Shown one piece after another: positions 52,631 to 62,510 of a DNA stretch of 64,000 nucleotides (positions are counted from its first letter, which is position 1; the number at the start of each line of letters is the position of its first letter). The notes below the pieces were generated by a model. It was not told the origin of the DNA, made no database searches, and saw only the letters and a list, made by a program, of their open reading frames with translations. The stretch comes from Dokdonella_A soli (GTDB lineage: Bacteria > Pseudomonadota > Gammaproteobacteria > Xanthomonadales > Rhodanobacteraceae), in the NCBI RefSeq assembly GCF_039523175.1, contig NZ_BAAAEU010000004.1, positions 186,001 through 250,000 of the forward strand, read 5' to 3'. Position numbers and translations under genes: made by a program.

Positions 52631-53281
52631 ATGAACCAGCAGATCCACGAACAGCTCTCGGCGTTGATGGACGGTGAACTGGAGCGCGACCAGACGCGTT
52701 TCCTGCTCAAGCGTCTGACGGCCGATTCCGAACTTCCGGTGCGCTGGACGCGGTATCACGTCGTGCGCCAGACGCTGCGCCGGCAGGAAGTCGTTGCGCT
52801 CGCCCCCGGCTTCCCGGGCGCAGTGATGGCACGGCTCGAACTGGAGCCGGTCGTTCACGCGAGCGGCACCAGTGCGTGGTTGCGCTGGGGTGCCGGCGGC
52901 GCGATCGCGGCGTCGGTTGCGGTCGCCGCGCTCATGCTGACGCGCCCCGTGATGGAAACCGGTCCGGTACCGACGACGCTGGCTGCCAAGGGGACGCTGC
53001 CGCAAACCGGCGCGATCAGTGCCGCAACGGTCGCCGCGACGACAGCTTCGGGCGAATTCCGCCCGCCGCTCGTCGCGCCAAATTCTCCGGTCGAGGCCGC
53101 GCCGGCCAGCTTCGGCACCGATCTGGTCGAACCCGTCGTGATCGATCCGCGGCTTCAGTCCTACCTGATCCGCCACTACCAGGCGGCGGGTGCGGCGGGG
53201 CAGTCGAACTTCGTTCCCTACGTCCTGCTCGGCACGCCGCAGCGTGAAGGGGTGGCGCAGCCCGTTCCGCAGAATCACTGA
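52631..53281 (+). CDS. rseA: Membrane anti-sigma factor RseA (MucA-like)
   Basis: The 216-residue product has an N-terminal sigma-binding domain (LSALMDGELERDQTRFLLKRL and WTRYHVVRQTLR), a single membrane segment (AIAASVAVAALML at about 95-110), and a periplasmic Ala/Pro/Thr-rich tail with VEPVVIDPRLQSYLIRHYQ that should bind MucB. The tail resembles the MucA C-terminal domain. Regulated proteolysis would release sigmaE under periplasmic stress. The last residues, PQNH, do not carry a clear DegS PDZ-recognition motif. Confidence 0.9.
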   Translation: MNQQIHEQLSALMDGELERDQTRFLLKRLTADSELPVRWTRYHVVRQTLRRQEVVALAPGFPGAVMARLELEPVVHASGTSAWLRWGAGGAIAASVAVAALMLTRPVMETGPVPTTLAAKGTLPQTGAISAATVAATTASGEFRPPLVAPNSPVEAAPASFGTDLVEPVVIDPRLQSYLIRHYQAAGAAGQSNFVPYVLLGTPQREGVAQPVPQNH

Positions 53282-53284
53282 GCG

Positions 53285-54364
53285 ATGCGCAGGATTGTCG
53301 GCGCCGTATCGCCAGGCAGCACCCTCCCATCGTTTGTCGCTGCCACGCGCAGCATGGCGCCGCTTCCTGCATCGCAATCCAATACGCGCAAACGCAGGCA
53401 CAACGGGTTCTGGCGCCGTTCCGGTATTTTCTTCACCGCGCTGCTTGCATTGCTGCAGGCCTCCCCGCTGCTGGCGGAACCGGGTGACGCGCAGGATCTG
53501 CTCACTCGCATGTCGAAGGCCGTGCGCGAGCTGGACTACCAGGGCTCGTTCGTCTACGAGCACGACGGGCGGATCGACGCGTTGCGCATCTTCCACGCCG
53601 GCGGCGCCAACGAACGCGAACGTCTGCTCAGCTTGAGCGGCCCGCGCAGCGAGATCGTGCGCAGTGGAAGTTCGATCACCTGCCTGCGGAACGGTGCGCC
53701 GGCCGTGTTGCTGCCCAACCGCATCGGTGCGCGGCTGCTGCCGCTGATCCCGGATACCCGCGGCCATTCGTTCGGAAATCTCTATCTGCTCGACGTCGGC
53801 GGTGAGGACCGCGTGGCTGGCTATCGCGCGCGCATTGTCGATGTCGCCCCGCGCGACAACTACCGCTACGGTTATCGACTCTGGCTTGAGGAGGCCACTC
53901 ACCTGCCGCTGCGTTCGGCGATCGTGGACAGCGCGAAGCGCACGTTGGAGCAATTCATGTTTGTCGCGCTCGATGTCGGCGCTGCGCCGAAGGAGAGCGA
54001 CCTCACGCCAGGCAGCGCTACCGACGTCACTGCATCTCCTGCCGAAGCACCGCTCGGCCGAGCGCCACTATGGCGCGTGGCCGAGCTGCCGCCTGGTTTC
54101 GTCTTCGCGGGCGCCCAGCGCCCGGCGCAGGAGCCGAACCAGGCGGAACATCTGATGTACACGGATGGCCTTGCAGATGTCTCGGTCTACGTCGAGCCGC
54201 GCGATGGCAACACGCCATCCGCTGCGGATCGCATGCTGAAGCGCGGCGTGCTCGGCATCTATTCACACGATACCGGCGCGTGGAAGATCACGGTACTGGG
54301 AGACGTGCCGCGCGTGACGCTGGAGCGCATGGCGCGCTCCGTGCAGGCGGTCGCTGCACCATGA
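53285..54364 (+). CDS. mucB: Sigma-E regulatory protein RseB/MucB
   Basis: The 359-residue protein has a lengthy N-terminal stretch and then a signal-like segment (SGIFFTALLALLQASPLLA before EPG). The body has the RseB features: LDYQGSFVYEHDGRIDALRI near residue 85, and VAGYRARIVDVAPRDNYRYGYRLWLE. RseB binds the anti-sigma factor and outer-membrane signals in the periplasm. A start at a later ATG (residue 24) would shorten the leader. The gap to rseA is three bases. Confidence 0.88.
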   Translation: MRRIVGAVSPGSTLPSFVAATRSMAPLPASQSNTRKRRHNGFWRRSGIFFTALLALLQASPLLAEPGDAQDLLTRMSKAVRELDYQGSFVYEHDGRIDALRIFHAGGANERERLLSLSGPRSEIVRSGSSITCLRNGAPAVLLPNRIGARLLPLIPDTRGHSFGNLYLLDVGGEDRVAGYRARIVDVAPRDNYRYGYRLWLEEATHLPLRSAIVDSAKRTLEQFMFVALDVGAAPKESDLTPGSATDVTASPAEAPLGRAPLWRVAELPPGFVFAGAQRPAQEPNQAEHLMYTDGLADVSVYVEPRDGNTPSAADRMLKRGVLGIYSHDTGAWKITVLGDVPRVTLERMARSVQAVAAP

Positions 54365-54410
54365 GCGCTGAAGCGAGCCTGAGTGCCGCTGCACTCCGTC
54401 ATGGAAATCT

Positions 54411-54438
54411 GGAACTTTGATCGGCGGGCCCCATCAAA
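54411..54438 (+). promoter_or_regulatory. SigmaE-dependent promoter of mucD
   Basis: GGAACTT and TCAAA are separated by 16 bases, which is the consensus for RpoE promoters (GGAACTT-N15-17-TCNNA). They lie 81 bases upstream of the mucD ATG, within the 155-base gap after mucB. The site would let sigmaE raise MucD independently of the upstream genes. A leader of about 75 bases follows and contains AGGGAAAAGACG. Confidence 0.75.
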
Positions 54439-54519
54439 TCGGCTGGTCGATGGCAGGGCCACCTGCAGAATACGATCGCATCGAATCAATCCTTCAAGGG
54501 AAAAGACGAGGTAGATGTC

Positions 54520-55962
54520 ATGATGAACATCAGGAGCGGGATGCTCTCCCGCTGGATCTGCGCGCCGCTGTTGCTGGTGCTGGCCGCGGCCGCCACCGCG
54601 AACGCCGCCGACCTGCCGGACTTCACCGGCCTGGTCGAGAAATACGGCCCGGCGGTTGTCAACGTGCAGGCGACCGGCAATCCGGATGCGCAGGCACAGA
54701 ATCAGGATCCGAACGACCAGCAGGACGTGCCGGAGATCTTCCGCCGCTTCTTCGGCCCGATGCCGCAGCCACGTGATCGCGGAACACGCGTATCCATGGG
54801 CTCCGGCTTCATCATTTCGGCCGATGGCTATGTCCTGACCAACAACCATGTCGTCGACGGCGCCGATCAGGTGACGATCCGCCTGTCCGACCGCCGCGAA
54901 CTCGACGCGAAGGTCGTCGGCACCGATGCGCAGTACGACATCGCGCTGCTCAAGCTCAGTGCGACGAACTTGCCGGTGGTCAGCCTCGGTGATTCGAAGA
55001 GCGTCAAGGCCGGCCAGTGGGTGGTCGCGATCGGCTCGCCGTTCGGCTTCGACCATTCGGTCACCGCCGGTATCGTCAGCGCGATCGGACGCCAATTCGG
55101 CGGTGCCGACCAGCAGTACGTGCCGTTCATCCAGACCGACGTGCCGATCAACCGCGGCAATTCGGGTGGCCCGTTGTTCAACCTCAACGGCCAGGTCGTC
55201 GGCATCAATTCGCAGATCTTCTCGAACACCGGCGGCTTCATGGGCGTGTCGTTCGCGATTCCGATCGATATCGCGATGAATGCGGTCGACCAGATCAAGA
55301 CCAGCGGCCGGGTCAGCCGCGGCATGATCGGCGTGCAGATCCAGAACGTCGACCGTGCGAACGCGAAGGCGCTCGGCCTGCCGCGCATCGGCGGCGCGCT
55401 GGTCAACAAGATCACACCGGGCAGCAGCGCCGACAAGGCGGGCGTCCAGCTCGGGGATGTGATCCTCGGCTTTGCCGGCCACGACATCGTGACGTCGGCC
55501 GATCTGCCTCCGTTGGTCGGCTCGAGCAAGCCCGGCAGCAAGGCGGACCTGAGTATCTGGCGCGACGGCAAGACGCTGACGATTCCGGTCACGGTCGGTG
55601 AACTGCCGACCGACAAGGAAGCGCTCGCAAGCGCGCGCGGTGGTGCCGCGCCTGCAATGGCCGGCAATCCGCTGGGCATCGTGGTCGAGGAGCTGACCGC
55701 GGACCAGCGCAAGCAGCTCGGCATCAGCAACGGCGAGGGCGTAGTCGTCACCCGCATCACCGGCTCGGCCGCGCGTCGCGCTGCGCTGGCGCCAGGCGAC
55801 GTGATCCTGATGGTCGGTCGCAAGCCGGTGAAGTCGATCGCCGACTTCAATGCGACGGTCAAAGGCGCCAAGCCCGGCGACTCGATCATGCTGCTGGTGC
55901 GCCGCGAGGACCAGACCCAGTTTCTCGCGTTGACCGTGCCGACGGAGAAAGACAAGGGCTGA
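54520..55962 (+). CDS. mucD: Periplasmic Do-family serine protease MucD/DegP
   Basis: The 480-residue product has a signal peptide (LLLVLAAAATANA before ADL), and a trypsin-like domain with the triad His110 (TNNHVVDG), Asp140 (QYDIALLK) and Ser215 (RGNSGGP). Two PDZ domains follow (VSRGMIGVQIQNV... and GEGVVVTRITGS). It degrades misfolded periplasmic proteins and, as MucD, restrains the sigmaE pathway. Start: the first ATG of ATGATG, after AAGACGAGGTAG. Confidence 0.94.
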   Translation: MMNIRSGMLSRWICAPLLLVLAAAATANAADLPDFTGLVEKYGPAVVNVQATGNPDAQAQNQDPNDQQDVPEIFRRFFGPMPQPRDRGTRVSMGSGFIISADGYVLTNNHVVDGADQVTIRLSDRRELDAKVVGTDAQYDIALLKLSATNLPVVSLGDSKSVKAGQWVVAIGSPFGFDHSVTAGIVSAIGRQFGGADQQYVPFIQTDVPINRGNSGGPLFNLNGQVVGINSQIFSNTGGFMGVSFAIPIDIAMNAVDQIKTSGRVSRGMIGVQIQNVDRANAKALGLPRIGGALVNKITPGSSADKAGVQLGDVILGFAGHDIVTSADLPPLVGSSKPGSKADLSIWRDGKTLTIPVTVGELPTDKEALASARGGAAPAMAGNPLGIVVEELTADQRKQLGISNGEGVVVTRITGSAARRAALAPGDVILMVGRKPVKSIADFNATVKGAKPGDSIMLLVRREDQTQFLALTVPTEKDKG

Positions 55963-55988
55963 TCGGTCCGCATTGATCCGCAACGACG

Positions 55989-56019
55989 ACGGGGCTGCCG
56001 AGGCGGCCCCGTTTCTTTT
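55989..56019 (+). terminator. Rho-independent terminator after mucD
   Basis: A nine-pair stem, GGGGCTGCC/GGCGGCCCC with a GA loop and one wobble, flanked by AC/GT, is followed by TTTCTTTT. It begins about 27 bases after the mucD stop and separates the stress genes from lepA. Confidence 0.85.
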
Positions 56020-56100
56020 GCGTCGCGGTCGCGTGAACAGCACCCGCCGTGCGTTTCTGCGATAATCCCGCCCTTGTGTCGATTGACCTCCGTGGCCGAA

Positions 56101-56271
56101 GGTCTGTTGGCAAATCCCCCAGCAGGCCGCGTTGTCCCGCAGGGCCGGGTCGGTTTGCTCGCAGGGCGGCGTCATCGTTCGGTCGTGTATCGGCATACAC
56201 TCCCTCACTCTTCCTTGCCCTGCGAGCAAACCGATCCCGGCGCAGCTTGCTGGGGGAATTGTCAACAGACC
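56101..56271. repeat. 171-base nested inverted repeat upstream of lepA
   Basis: The left arm (56101-56167) and the right arm (56217-56271) are near-perfect inverse copies. The outer parts are GGTCTGTTGGCAAATCCCCC / GGTCTGTTGACAATTCCCCC read inward; the inner parts share TCGGTTTGCTCGCAGGGC. The left arm has a 12-base insertion. The loop itself contains a second hairpin, GTGTAT-CGGC-ATACAC. The element ends nine bases before the lepA start, which lacks any other clear ribosome site. A shorter relative lies just after recO. Confidence 0.8.
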
Positions 56272-56279
56272 TATACCCG

Positions 56280-58073
<1,794 letters not shown>

Positions 58074-58128
58074 ACACGGCCGATCCGCGGCCCCGGCGCA
58101 GGGCGCGCCGAAGCAGAAAGGAACAACC

Positions 58129-58953
58129 ATGGATTTCGATTTTGCATTGTTGCTGGTGGTGCTGACGGCCGTCGCCGGCGTGATCTGGCTGCTCGACTGG
58201 CTCTTGCTCGCCGGCGCGCGCAAGCGCCGCGCCGAGGCGATCGAGGCGATGACCGCGTTGTCGCCGGAGGAGCGTGCGGCACGTTCGCGCAACATGCTGC
58301 AAGAGCCGGTCGCGGTCGAGTACGCGCGCTCGTTCTTCCCGGTGCTGCTGCTGATCCTGCTGTTCCGCTCGTTCCTGGCCGAGCCGTTCAAGATTCCGTC
58401 CGGCTCGATGATGCCGACCCTGCTGGTCGGCGATTTCATTCTCGTGAACAAGTTCGCATACGGCATGCGCCTGCCGGTTCTCAATACGAAGGTCGTCAAC
58501 ATCGGCGAGCCCAAGCGCGGCGACGTGTTCGTATTCCGCTATCCGGAGAACCCGAAAGAGGACTACATCAAGCGCGTCATCGGCCTGCCCGGCGACGAGA
58601 TCACCTACCGCAACAAGACGCTGTACGTGAACGGAAAGGAGGTCGTGGAGACCGACCTCGGCGCGTACACCGGCGCGTCCGAACCCGGCCGCAGGATGGA
58701 TGGTGCGCAGGTGAAGCAGGAGGATCTCGAGGGTGTCGAACATCGCATCATGGAAATCCCTCAGGTTTGGGTCGGCCACGAGGGTAGCTGGAAGGTGCCC
58801 CAAGGCATGTATTTCGCGATGGGCGACAACCGCGACAACAGTCTCGACAGCCGCTTCTGGGGTTTCGTACCGGAGGCGAACCTGGTCGGCAGGGCGTTCC
58901 TGATCTGGATGAATTTCGGTGATTTAAGCCGGGTCGGAACTCTGATCAAATAG
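58129..58953 (+). CDS. lepB: Signal peptidase I
   Basis: The 274-residue product has an N-terminal membrane segment (LLVVLTAVAGVIWLLDWLLL) and a second one (FFPVLLLILLFRSFL), then the catalytic Ser93 in IPSGSMMPT and Lys148 in DYIKRVIGLPGDE. The late boxes GDNRDNSLDSRFWG and LVGRAFLIW are typical. It cleaves Sec signal peptides at the periplasmic face. ATG has AAAGGA at six bases. Confidence 0.95.
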   Translation: MDFDFALLLVVLTAVAGVIWLLDWLLLAGARKRRAEAIEAMTALSPEERAARSRNMLQEPVAVEYARSFFPVLLLILLFRSFLAEPFKIPSGSMMPTLLVGDFILVNKFAYGMRLPVLNTKVVNIGEPKRGDVFVFRYPENPKEDYIKRVIGLPGDEITYRNKTLYVNGKEVVETDLGAYTGASEPGRRMDGAQVKQEDLEGVEHRIMEIPQVWVGHEGSWKVPQGMYFAMGDNRDNSLDSRFWGFVPEANLVGRAFLIWMNFGDLSRVGTLIK

Positions 58954-59009
58954 CGGCTCGCACAACCATCCTCGCAACGAAACCAAGCCGGCTGGCGAAG
59001 GGGAAACGC

Positions 59010-59399
59010 ATGAACATGCATCGCAAGGTCAAGGGAATTACGCTGATCGGGTTCGTTATCGTGCTTTGCGTGCTCGGGTTCTTCGCGTATCTGGCGATGC
59101 GCTTGATCCCGATGTATGTCGAATATTTCGGGGTGGTCAAGGCGATGGAGCAGGTACGCCAGGAAGGCGGTGCCGGGCAAAAGTCGCTCGACGAGATCCG
59201 CCGCGACTTGAGCTTCAAGTTCAGCACGCAATACGTCGACGACGCCAGCGTTCCGCCGTCGGCTATCCAGCTCAAGCGCGAGGGTGGTGCCTCCACGCTG
59301 CGGATCGCCTATGAGAAGCGCGTGCCCTTCATGTACAACCTCGATCTCGTCGGCAAGTTCGACAAATCGATCAGCCTCACCAACGCTGGTGGCGAATAG
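59010..59399 (+). CDS. DUF4845 membrane protein
   Basis: The 129-residue product has one N-terminal membrane segment (GITLIGFVIVLCVLGFFAYLAMRL) and a periplasmic domain ending in VPFMYNLDLVGKFDKSI. It resembles a small pseudopilin-like protein and is conserved in the lepB-rnc gap of Gammaproteobacteria. Function is unknown. ATG has AAGGGGA upstream. Its last 11 bases overlap the rnc GTG start. Confidence 0.88.
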   Translation: MNMHRKVKGITLIGFVIVLCVLGFFAYLAMRLIPMYVEYFGVVKAMEQVRQEGGAGQKSLDEIRRDLSFKFSTQYVDDASVPPSAIQLKREGGASTLRIAYEKRVPFMYNLDLVGKFDKSISLTNAGGE

Positions 59400-60060
59400 C
59401 ACAATCCTCGGCCATCGTTTCGTCGATCCGCAGCTGCTGGAACGGGCGCTGACGCATCGAAGCGCAGGCCACGCGAACAACGAACGCATGGAGTTCCTCG
59501 GCGACGCGCTGGTCAACCTGTTCGTGGCCGAGCTCGTTTACGAGCGCCATCCACGCGCGGACGAGGGCGAAATGACGCGCCTGCGCGCTGCGCTCGTCAA
59601 CGGCGCGGCACTCGCCGAGATCGCACGAGCCGAGGAGATCGGTGAGCGCTTGCATCTTGGTCCAGGCGAACTCAAGAGCGGTGGTTTCCGCCGTGATTCG
59701 ATCCTTGCCGACGCGTTCGAGGCGCTGGTCGCCGCTATCTACGCCGACGCTGGCTGGGCCGTCTGCCGCGACCTGGTGCGCCGTCTGTTCGCCGAGCGCG
59801 TCGCCGCCGGCGCACATACCCCGAAGGACGCGAAGACGCGCCTGCAGGAGCTTTTGCAGGCGCACAATCTGCCGTTACCGGCCTATGATCTGGTTGGCAG
59901 CAGCGGAGAGGATCACGCACGCATATTCGACGTGACGTGCCGTATCACCGACCTCAGCGTTTGCACGGATGGCAGCGGTTCCAGCCGCCGTGCCGCCGAG
60001 CAAGCCGCAGCAGAGCGCGCATTGGCTGCCGCACAGAAGGCGCTCGACAATGAACAGTGA
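59389..60060 (+). CDS. rnc: Ribonuclease III
   Basis: The 223-residue product has the catalytic signature NERMEFLGDALVNLFV, then EGEMTRLRAALV and ILADAFEALVAAIYAD, which supply the metal ligands. The C-terminal dsRNA-binding domain has KTRLQELLQAHNLPLPAYDLV and a late RRAAEQAAAERALA. It cuts rRNA precursors. The GTG start inside the upstream gene is needed because no ATG lies before the conserved region. The end overlaps the era start by 11 bases. Confidence 0.94.
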   Translation: MANSTILGHRFVDPQLLERALTHRSAGHANNERMEFLGDALVNLFVAELVYERHPRADEGEMTRLRAALVNGAALAEIARAEEIGERLHLGPGELKSGGFRRDSILADAFEALVAAIYADAGWAVCRDLVRRLFAERVAAGAHTPKDAKTRLQELLQAHNLPLPAYDLVGSSGEDHARIFDVTCRITDLSVCTDGSGSSRRAAEQAAAERALAAAQKALDNEQ

Positions 60061-60958
60061 AACCACGCCATCCGCACACCGCTTCGGTCGTGTCGCGCTG
60101 GTCGGCCGGCCGAATGTCGGCAAGTCCACGTTGCTGAATGCGCTGCTCGGCACCAAGCTCAGCATCGTCACGCCGAAGCCGCAGACGACGCGGCACCGCA
60201 TCCTGGGCATCATGACGCGTCCCGATGCGCAAATTGCTTTCATCGACACTCCCGGCCTCCATCAGGGCGGCAAACGTGCCCTCAATCGCCAGCTCAACCG
60301 GGTTGCACGCCAGGTACCCGATGAGGCCGATGTGCTGGTGCACCTGATCGACGGCGTGCGCTGGCGCGACGAGGATGAGGACGTCTGGAAGCTGGTCTCG
60401 GCACTGCAGGCGCCGTGCCTGCTCGCGGTCAACAAGGTCGACAAACTCGCGGACAAGAAGGCGCTGCTGCCGTTCGCGGCCGAGATCACGCGCGAGCGCG
60501 GCTATGCCGCCGTGCATTTCATCGCGGCGCGGCGCGGCGATGGTGTTCCGGCGCTGCTCGACGATCTGGTGCGACGGCTGCCCGAAGGTGCGGCAGAGTA
60601 TGCTGAGGACGAGTTCACCGACCGCAGCGAACGCTTCCTCGCCGCCGAGCTGGTGCGCGAGCAGCTGATGCTGCAGCTCGCTGCTGAACTGCCTTACGCG
60701 ATCGCGGTCGAGATCGAACGCTTCGAAGATGCAGCAGATATCACCCGGATCGGCGCGGTGATCTGGGTCGAACGCGACGGCCAGAAGGCGATCGTGATCG
60801 GTGCCGGCGGCGCCCAGCTCAAGAAGATCGGCAGCGCTGCGCGGCGCGCCATGGAACGAGTGTTCGACCGCCGCGTCTTCCTCGAATTGTGGGTGCGCGT
60901 GCGCGAGTCGTGGAGCGACGACGCGATCGCATTGAAGCAGTTCGGCTACAGCGAATAG
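60050..60958 (+). CDS. era: GTPase Era
   Basis: The 302-residue protein has G1 GRPNVGKSTLLN, G2/TT in PQTTRHRILG, G3 DTPGLHQ, and G4 NKVDK. The C-terminal KH domain (AAELPYAIAVEIERFED... AIVIGAGGAQLKKIGSAARR) binds 16S rRNA. Era is essential for 30S assembly. Overlap with rnc (11 bases) indicates coupled expression. Confidence 0.96.
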   Translation: MNSETTPSAHRFGRVALVGRPNVGKSTLLNALLGTKLSIVTPKPQTTRHRILGIMTRPDAQIAFIDTPGLHQGGKRALNRQLNRVARQVPDEADVLVHLIDGVRWRDEDEDVWKLVSALQAPCLLAVNKVDKLADKKALLPFAAEITRERGYAAVHFIAARRGDGVPALLDDLVRRLPEGAAEYAEDEFTDRSERFLAAELVREQLMLQLAAELPYAIAVEIERFEDAADITRIGAVIWVERDGQKAIVIGAGGAQLKKIGSAARRAMERVFDRRVFLELWVRVRESWSDDAIALKQFGYSE

Positions 60959-60978
60959 TCGCTGTCGGCAGCGCGACG

Positions 60979-61692
60979 ATGCGCATCGAGCAGCAACCCG
61001 CATTCATCCTGCACGCACGGCCCTATCGCGAGACTTCGCTGCTGCTGGAGGCGTTCACGCGTGATCATGGTCGCGTCGGTCTGGTCGCCCGCGGGGTGCG
61101 ACGCGAGCGCAGCCGGATGCCGCGTGGCGTATTGCAGCCGCTGCAACCGCTGTTGCTCGGCTGGATCGCGCGCGGCGAGCTCGGAACACTGACCGGCGCG
61201 GAAGCGGCCAGCACGCCGTTCGCGCTTTCCGGCGAGGCGCTGCTCGCGGCGATCTACATCAATGAACTCGTATTGCGGCTCAGTGGTCGCAACGACATCC
61301 ACGCGGACGCGTTCGCGGCCTACGCGCTGTGCCTGGCACGGCTCGCCGACAACGCGGACATGGCGTGGACGCTGCGCCGCTTCGAACGCGATCTGCTGGC
61401 TGACCTCGGCTATGCGCTTGCATTGACCCACACCGTGGGTGGAACCCCGATCGAGGCCGACGTGGACTATGCCTACGATCCCGACGCCGGAGCGAGGGAG
61501 TGGCGCGTCGGCTCGATCCAGCCGCGTGTCGCCGGCGGCGCACTGCTCGCGCTCGATCTGGACGAATCGCCGACAGCCGACCAGCTCGCACAGTTGCGGC
61601 GACTGGTCCGCGCGGTAGTCCGCCACCTCGTCGGCGGTGAACTCAATGCATGGGCGCTGTCGGCGCGGCCCTCGGGCAGCGCTCCCGCATAG
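60979..61692 (+). CDS. recO: DNA repair protein RecO
   Basis: The 237-residue product has an N-terminal OB-fold-like domain (AFILHARPYRETSLLLEAFTRDHGRVGLVARGVRRERSRMPRG) and the helical RecO region (YINELVLRLSGRND, ERDLLADLGYALAL). RecO loads RecA on SSB-coated gaps with RecR. The zinc-type Cys cluster of other RecO proteins is not visible. It ends the superoperon; a palindrome follows directly. Confidence 0.92.
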   Translation: MRIEQQPAFILHARPYRETSLLLEAFTRDHGRVGLVARGVRRERSRMPRGVLQPLQPLLLGWIARGELGTLTGAEAASTPFALSGEALLAAIYINELVLRLSGRNDIHADAFAAYALCLARLADNADMAWTLRRFERDLLADLGYALALTHTVGGTPIEADVDYAYDPDAGAREWRVGSIQPRVAGGALLALDLDESPTADQLAQLRRLVRAVVRHLVGGELNAWALSARPSGSAPA

Positions 61693-61741
61693 GGTTTGTT
61701 GACACTCCCCGGCTGGTCGCGCCGGAATTGTCGACGAACCC
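61692..61741. repeat. Palindrome after recO, related to the lepA-upstream element
   Basis: Left arm GGGTTTGTTGACACTCCCCGGC and right arm GCCGGAATTGTCGACGAACCC pair with about 18 of 22 matches around TGGTCGC. The arm core (GGT-TGTTGACAATTCC-like) resembles the outer arm of the repeat at 56101. It lies between convergent genes. It has no T-run, so its role as a terminator is unclear. Confidence 0.65.
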
Positions 61742-61746
61742 GGCCT

Positions 61747-62478
61747 TCAAGGCGCGAGCATCGCGCGAACGCGTTCGCAGGCTGCCAGGAATCCTGCAAT
61801 CGCGCCGCGTGGCCAGGTCGGCGCATCGAGCGCGGCACGCAAGGCAGCGGCCTCGCGTACCAGCGCCGGCACACCGCAGAAGCCGGCCGAGGCATCGAGC
61901 CGGTGCAGGCGGTCGCGCAGCGCGCCTGCATCGCCGCGTTCGCTGATCGCGGCCAGCTCGGTCGGCAGCGTCTCCAGCTCGCGCACGAACAGGCCACGCA
62001 ATACGGAGACGATGGCGCCGTCGCCGCCTGCCGCGGCGAGCGCCTGGCAGTCGTCGATCCAGTCACCTGCGCAATCCGTTTTCGCGTCGGCCCCAGCAGC
62101 GGGCAGATGGCGCGCGAGGGCCCCACGCAAAGCATCGATGCCGAGCGGCTTGACCAACACCTCGGCGAACCCGGCATTCCGCAGCGCTGCATGTGCGCTC
62201 GGATCGTTGTCCGCGGTCGTCGCCAACGCGACGACGTGCTGCGACGGGCCGGGCAGGGCGCGGATACGCGCCAGCGCCTGTGTGCCATCGAGATTCGGCA
62301 TGCGTGCGTCCAAAAGCAACAGATCGAACGCAGCAGACTTCGCGCGATCGAGCGCCAATGCGCCGTCCGACGCTTCGACGCAGTGGACGCCTGACGCATG
62401 CAGCGCCTCGACGAAGAACCGCAACGTGAGTGGATTGTCGTCGGCGACGAGGATGTGCGGTATGGCCAAGGCGAGCAT
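61747..62478 (-). CDS. Receiver-Hpt two-domain signalling protein
   Basis: The 243-residue protein has a receiver domain (ILVADDNPLTLRFFVEALHASG, Asp57 in LLLLDARMPNLDG, and LVKPLGIDAL), then a helical Hpt-like domain whose likely phospho-His is His192 in LHRLDASAGFCGVPAL. It could relay phosphate from a hybrid kinase. No kinase gene is adjacent. The ATG start lacks a good ribosome site, and the divergent gene starts only 32 bases away. Confidence 0.8.
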   Translation of the reverse strand: MLALAIPHILVADDNPLTLRFFVEALHASGVHCVEASDGALALDRAKSAAFDLLLLDARMPNLDGTQALARIRALPGPSQHVVALATTADNDPSAHAALRNAGFAEVLVKPLGIDALRGALARHLPAAGADAKTDCAGDWIDDCQALAAAGGDGAIVSVLRGLFVRELETLPTELAAISERGDAGALRDRLHRLDASAGFCGVPALVREAAALRAALDAPTWPRGAIAGFLAACERVRAMLAP

Positions 62479-62510
62479 CCGGGTGGCGATGGCTGGCAGA
62501 ATGGTCGGCG

